This document shows, one piece after another, positions 32,378 through 35,737 of a stretch of 35,737 nucleotides of DNA; position 1 is the first letter of the stretch, and each line of letters opens with the position of its first letter. Origin of the DNA: Microbacterium sp. GTDB taxonomy: Bacteria > Actinomycetota > Actinomycetes > Actinomycetales > Microbacteriaceae. The translations under genes were made by a program, and so were the position numbers. A model generated the notes under the pieces. It made no database searches. It was not told where the DNA came from and was given only the letters and a program-made list of their open reading frames with translations. Where the stretch lies: the NCBI GenBank assembly GCA_017744855.1, contig JAGIAK010000017.1:1-35737 (forward strand), written 5' to 3'.

Positions 32378-33799
32378 ATGACCTCTCCTGCACTTCCCGA
32401 CGAATCCGGCCAGGCCGGCGCGCACGACTCCGCGGTCCTCGAGGCCGTGTCGACCGGCATCCCGGCGGCCCTCGGCGATCTCGGCGACCTGGTGCGCATC
32501 CCCGGCATGGCGTGGCCCGCCTTCGACCAGACGCAGCTGGAACGCAGCGCGGCCGCCGTCTCCGCCCTCGCCTCGGCCACCGGCGTCTTCGACGAGGTGC
32601 GGGTGCTGCGGGCGGCGATCCCCGGCACCGACGAGACCGGGCAGCCGGCCGTGCTCGCCACCAGGAAGGCGAAGAACGGGAAGCCGACGATCCTCCTCTA
32701 CGCGCACCACGACGTGCAGCCCCCTGGTGACGATGCCCTGTGGGAGACGCCGCCGTTCGAGCCGACCGTTCGCGACGGGCGGCTCTACGGCCGCGGCGCC
32801 GCCGACGACAAGGCGGGCATCATGGCGCACATCGCCGCCCTCCGCGCGGTGTCCGAGGTGATCGGCGACGACCTGGAGCTGGGCGTGGCGATGTTCATCG
32901 AAGGGGAGGAGGAATACGGCTCGCGCTCGTTCGCGCAGTTCCTCTCCGACAACAAGGATGCTCTCCGGGCCGATGCGATCGTCGTCGCCGACTCCGGCAA
33001 CTGGGACTCGGTCACCCCGGGGCTCACGGTGTCGCTGCGCGGCAACGCGCGCTTCACGATGAAGGTGCGCACCCTCGACCACGCCTCCCACTCGGGCATG
33101 TTCGGCGGCGCCGTTCCCGACGCGATGATGGCGACGGTGAAACTGCTCTCCACGCTGTGGCACGAGGACGGCTCCGTCGCCGTCGACGGGATGACATCAC
33201 GGGATGCCGAGACCCCGGAGTACACCGAGGCGACTCTGCGCGACGAGGCGGGGCTGCTTCCAGGCACGAGTCCGATCGGCGATGGCACGATCCTCAGCCG
33301 CATCTGGAACAAGCCATCGGTCACCGTGATCGGCATCGATGCGACGAGCGTCGCCGCGGCGTCCAACACCCTGCTGCCGGAGGTCACCGTCGTCATCAGC
33401 GCGAGGGTCGCGCCGGGGCAGACAGGGGAGGAGGCGTACGCCGCGCTCGAGCGGCATCTGCGTGCGCACGCTCCCTATGGCGCCGAGCTGACGTTCTCTG
33501 ACGTCGACCTGGGCAACGGCTTCCTCGTCGACACGAGCGGATGGGCCGTCGCGCTCACCCGCGACGCGATGCGCGACGGCTACGGAGTGCCCCCGGTCGA
33601 TCTGGGGGTCGGCGGGTCCATCCCGTTCATCGCCGATCTGGTGCGCGAGTTCCCCGCAGCTCAGATCCTCGTCACGGGTGTGGAGGATCCGCACTCGCGC
33701 GCGCACAGCCCCAACGAGTCGCTGCACCTCGACACGTTCCGCCACGCCGTCGCGACCGAGGCGTTGATCCTCGCCCGCATGAACGGCATCACCCTCTGA
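32378..33799 (+). CDS. M20 family metallopeptidase (dipeptidase)
   Basis: This is a 473-residue cytoplasmic peptidase with a di-zinc centre, probably cleaving dipeptides. Zinc ligands are His110 and the bridging Asp in the sequences YAHHDVQP and GRGAADDKAG; EGEEEYGS holds the catalytic Glu pair. The inserted dimerisation domain starts near 218 (SLRGNARFTMKVRTLDHASHSG). The C-terminal DPHSRAHSPNESLHL holds the last zinc His. The ATG at 32378 is chosen because the longer in-frame extension would cross the divergent promoter. No operon partner. The substrate cannot be told from sequence. Confidence 0.93.
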   Translation: MTSPALPDESGQAGAHDSAVLEAVSTGIPAALGDLGDLVRIPGMAWPAFDQTQLERSAAAVSALASATGVFDEVRVLRAAIPGTDETGQPAVLATRKAKNGKPTILLYAHHDVQPPGDDALWETPPFEPTVRDGRLYGRGAADDKAGIMAHIAALRAVSEVIGDDLELGVAMFIEGEEEYGSRSFAQFLSDNKDALRADAIVVADSGNWDSVTPGLTVSLRGNARFTMKVRTLDHASHSGMFGGAVPDAMMATVKLLSTLWHEDGSVAVDGMTSRDAETPEYTEATLRDEAGLLPGTSPIGDGTILSRIWNKPSVTVIGIDATSVAAASNTLLPEVTVVISARVAPGQTGEEAYAALERHLRAHAPYGAELTFSDVDLGNGFLVDTSGWAVALTRDAMRDGYGVPPVDLGVGGSIPFIADLVREFPAAQILVTGVEDPHSRAHSPNESLHLDTFRHAVATEALILARMNGITL

Positions 33800-33826
33800 T
33801 CCGACCCTCCCCGCGACGCCTGCGGG

Positions 33827-33832
33827 TAAAAT
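33827..33832 (+). promoter_or_regulatory. Candidate -10 box (TAAAAT) of the iron-sulfur insertion protein gene
   Basis: TAAAAT stands out in GC-rich sequence 44 bases before the ATG, which has its own RBS (AAGGAG). The -35 is weak. Confidence 0.5.
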
Positions 33833-33875
33833 CGAAGCACCCGCCGTGCGAGCACGGCCCGTCACAAGGAGCGAC

Positions 33876-34238
33876 ATGAGCGACACCACCCTGACCGCAG
33901 ACACCACCCGCGCGCACGGCGTGAGCCTCACCGCCGCCGCGGCGACCAAGGTGAAGAACCTCCTCGAGCAGGAGGGCCGCGACGACCTGCGTCTGCGCGT
34001 GGCCGTGCAGCCCGGCGGATGCTCCGGTCTGATCTACCAGCTGTACTTCGACGAGCGTTTCCTCGAGGGCGACGAGACCGTCGACTTCGACGGCGTCGAG
34101 GTCATCATCGACAACATGAGCGTGCCGTATCTCGATGGCGCGTCGATCGACTTCAAGGACACGATCTCCGAGCAGGGCTTCACGATCGACAACCCCAACG
34201 CGGCGGGCAGCTGCGCCTGCGGAGACAGCTTCCACTGA
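33876..34238 (+). CDS. erpA: A-type iron-sulfur carrier, IscA/ErpA family
   Basis: This 120-residue protein carries and delivers iron-sulfur clusters to apoproteins. The three cluster-binding cysteines are Cys49 (PGGCSG) and Cys113 and Cys115 (SCACGDSF). HGVSLTAAAATKVKNLL is the usual N-terminal helix and MSVPYLDGASIDFKD a family signature. The ATG at 33876 follows AAGGAG. Placement just before the cytochrome oxidase genes is frequent in actinobacteria. The symbol erpA is by family; the partner proteins are not known. Confidence 0.93.
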   Translation: MSDTTLTADTTRAHGVSLTAAAATKVKNLLEQEGRDDLRLRVAVQPGGCSGLIYQLYFDERFLEGDETVDFDGVEVIIDNMSVPYLDGASIDFKDTISEQGFTIDNPNAAGSCACGDSFH

Positions 34239-34293
34239 TCGCGGGAACGTGTGCAACCTGCGTGGTTGGCATGAATCAGGTGTGAGGTTGCCC

Positions 34294-34299
34294 TAGACT
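34294..34299 (+). promoter_or_regulatory. Possible -10 box (TAGACT) ahead of ctaC
   Basis: TAGACT lies 35 bases before the ctaC GTG in the 96-bp gap after the iron-sulfur carrier gene. The gap is otherwise featureless. The -35 is not clear, and the start codon has the RBS-like GAAAGGTG. Confidence 0.35.
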
Positions 34300-34334
34300 T
34301 GGGTGTGCCCTGTCCGCAATCTGAAAGGTGCATC

Positions 34335-35236
34335 GTGCCCTCGAAACGCCGCCTTCGTTGGGCCGCACTCCCTGTGGGAGTCGCGGCAGCTGTGGCCCTG
34401 GCGGGATGTACTCCCACCGAGCTGCACGGCTTCCTCCCGGGGTTCGTTGAGGACGGCACCGCCGCCACCAACCAGACCGACCGCGTGGCCTCGCTCTGGG
34501 TGAACTCCTGGATCGTCCTGCTCGCCGTCGGTGTGATCACGTGGGGCCTCATGGCCTGGGCCGCGATCGCGTACCGCCGCCGCAAGGGCCAGTCCGGCCT
34601 TCCCGTGCAGATGCGCTACAACATGCCGATCGAGATCTTCTACACGATCGTGCCGCTGATCCTCGTGCTCGGCATGTTCTTCTTCACCGCGCGTGACCAG
34701 ACCGCGATCGAGACCAAGTGGGACGACCCCGACGTCGAGATCACCGCGATCGCCAAGCAGTGGGCGTGGGACTTCCAGTACGACGGCGAGGAGGAGGACA
34801 ACTCCGACGCCGTCTGGACCATGGGTATCCAGGCGCAGCCCGCGGCAACGGCAATATCGACCAGTCGAAGCTGCCCACGCTGGTGCTCCCGGTCGACAAG
34901 AAGGTCACTATCAACCTGCAGTCCCGTGACGTCATCCACTCGTTCTGGATCATCGACTTCCTCTACAAGAAGGACATGTTCATCGGGCGGGACAACTCCT
35001 GGTCCTTCATCCCGACCCGTGAGGGCGAGTACCAGGGCAAGTGCGCCGAGCTCTGCGGCGAGTACCACTCGATGATGCTCTTCAACGTGAAGGTCGTCTC
35101 GCAGGACGAGTACGCCGCCTACCTCGAGTCGCTCAAGGAACAGGGCAACACGGGCGACATCACCGACGCTTACGACCGTCTCTCCAACTATCCCGGCACC
35201 ACCGGGAAGAACGAATCTGAGGAAGGAGAGAAGTAA
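34335..35236 (+). pseudogene. ctaC: Cytochrome c oxidase subunit II CtaC, interrupted by a one-base frameshift
   Basis: CtaC is the lipoprotein subunit of the aa3 oxidase that takes electrons at the CuA site. The N-terminal half starts at the GTG at 34335: signal peptide with lipobox VALAGC (Cys25), then two membrane helices (about 52-76 and 100-121) and QWAWDFQYDGEEED. Near 34842-34846 the frame breaks. The downstream frame continues exactly, with GNGNIDQSKLPTLVLPVD, VIHSFWIIDFLYKKDM and the CuA motif CAELCGEYHSMM, to the stop at 35236. Restoring one G (GCGGC to GCGGGC) gives one uninterrupted protein of about 300 residues. Subunit II is essential for the oxidase, so an assembly error is at least as likely as a true mutation. 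Confidence 0.85.
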
Positions 35237-35239
35237 GCC

Positions 35240-35737
35240 ATGTCGACCACAGAAGCACCACGCACTGACGAGGCCCACCGCTCCCGCCCGACGACTCTGC
35301 CGCCGCGCCAGGCCTCTCTCATGAGCTCTTCGCGCGTCGAGCAGAAGGGCAACATCGTCGTCAAGTGGATCACCTCCACCGACCACAAGACCATCGGGTA
35401 CATGTACCTGATCGCCTCTGTGCTGTTCTTCCTCCTCGGCGGTGTGATGGCGCTCGTCATCCGTGCCGAGCTGTTCGCTCCGGGGATGCAGATCATCCCC
35501 ACCAAGGAGCAGTACAACCAGCTGTTCACCATGCACGGCACGATCATGCTGCTCATGTTCGCGACGCCGCTGTTCGCGGGCTTCGCGAACGCGATCCTGC
35601 CGCTGCAGATCGGCGCTCCCGACGTGGCGTTCCCACGTCTGAACGCGTTCGCCTTCTGGCTGTTCCTCTTCGGCTCGACGATCGCCGTCGCCGGCTTCCT
35701 CACCCCGCAGGGTGCGGCGTCCTTCGGGTGCTGTCTC
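35240..35737 (+). CDS. ctaD: Cytochrome c oxidase subunit I CtaD, 3' end cut by window edge
   Basis: CtaD is the haem-copper catalytic subunit of the aa3 terminal oxidase. About 163 N-terminal residues are present. [18 protein letters not shown] is the subunit I start signature. Helices I and II follow, with [12 protein letters not shown] carrying the first haem a ligand His, then [29 protein letters not shown]. The ATG at 35240 lies three bases after the ctaC stop with GAAGGAGAG upstream, so both form one operon. The reliable sequence ends at about 35730; the family continues SFGW, but the last codons here read as unrelated residues because the final bases look like adapter. Confidence 0.95.
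   Translation, partial: MSTTEAPRTDEAHRSRPTTLPPRQASLMSSSRVEQKGNIVVKWITSTDHKTIGYMYLIASVLFFLLGGVMALVIRAELFAPGMQIIPTKEQYNQLFTMHGTIMLLMFATPLFAGFANAILPLQIGAPDVAFPRLNAFAFWLFLFGSTIAVAGFLTPQGAASFGCCL
35731..35737. other. Probable sequencing adapter remnant at the contig end
   Basis: The last seven bases, CTGTCTC, equal the first seven bases of the Nextera transposon end (CTGTCTCTTATACACATCT). The ctaD reading frame stops matching its family at exactly this point. Probably not genomic. Confidence 0.7.

Noticed and set aside
1-35737. CRISPR array, tRNA, rRNA, insertion sequence or prophage
   Set aside because: No regularly spaced repeats, cloverleaf candidates, transposase-like or phage-like proteins were seen, and the gaps are too short to hide them.

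Overview
The window is a high-GC actinobacterial chromosome segment, most likely from Microbacteriaceae (Microbacterium or a close relative). The division and cell-wall (dcw) gene order, a Wag31-type DivIVA, SepF, YggT, the DUF3043 protein and the many GTG/TTG starts with 4-base overlaps all fit. The species cannot be fixed from sequence alone. The first gene is cut by the left edge. The last gene runs off the right edge, where the final seven bases look like untrimmed sequencing adapter, so this is probably one end of a draft contig.

Region 1 (1-15529) is the dcw cluster, all on the + strand: rsmH (partial), ftsL-like, ftsI, murF, mraY, murD, ftsW, murG, murC, ftsQ, ftsZ, yggS, sepF, yggT and divIVA. 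Most junctions overlap, so translation is probably coupled. Together these genes make lipid II (MurF, MraY, MurD, MurG, MurC), polymerise and crosslink it at the septum (FtsW, FtsI), and build and position the divisome (FtsQ, FtsL, FtsZ, SepF, DivIVA). murE is missing from its usual place between ftsI and murF. The only sizeable spacer, before ftsZ, is AT-rich and carries three tandem 7-bp repeats.

Region 2 (15539-20221) starts with lspA and rluD. A convergent TetR regulator follows, then a three-gene cassette of unknown function: a secreted DUF6230-like protein, a four-helix DUF6114-like membrane protein and a secreted proline-rich protein. A perfect 7-3-7 inverted repeat sits on the -35 box of the cassette promoter and just upstream of tetR. 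It is a strong operator candidate. A GNAT acetyltransferase closes the region.

Region 3 (20247-23735) is a tandem duplication of a two-gene unit: an ECF-like sigma factor plus a single-pass membrane protein of 367 residues in both copies. The two units share start-site architecture and what looks like the same leaderless promoter. A strong hairpin terminator follows.

Region 4 (23777-34238) is mostly housekeeping: dnaE, a membrane protein of unknown function, hisD, nrdR, pyrD, a bidirectional terminator, a DUF3043 membrane protein (- strand), a divergent M20 dipeptidase and an IscA/ErpA-type iron-sulfur protein. Region 5 (34335-end) holds ctaC, broken by an apparent one-base deletion, and the start of ctaD. 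Several genes (murG, dnaE, nrdR, pyrD, the dipeptidase and both sigma factors) have a -10-like hexamer ending 6-7 bases before the start codon, which suggests leaderless transcripts. No tRNA, rRNA, CRISPR array, insertion sequence or prophage was seen, and no gene-free stretch exceeds about 185 bp.
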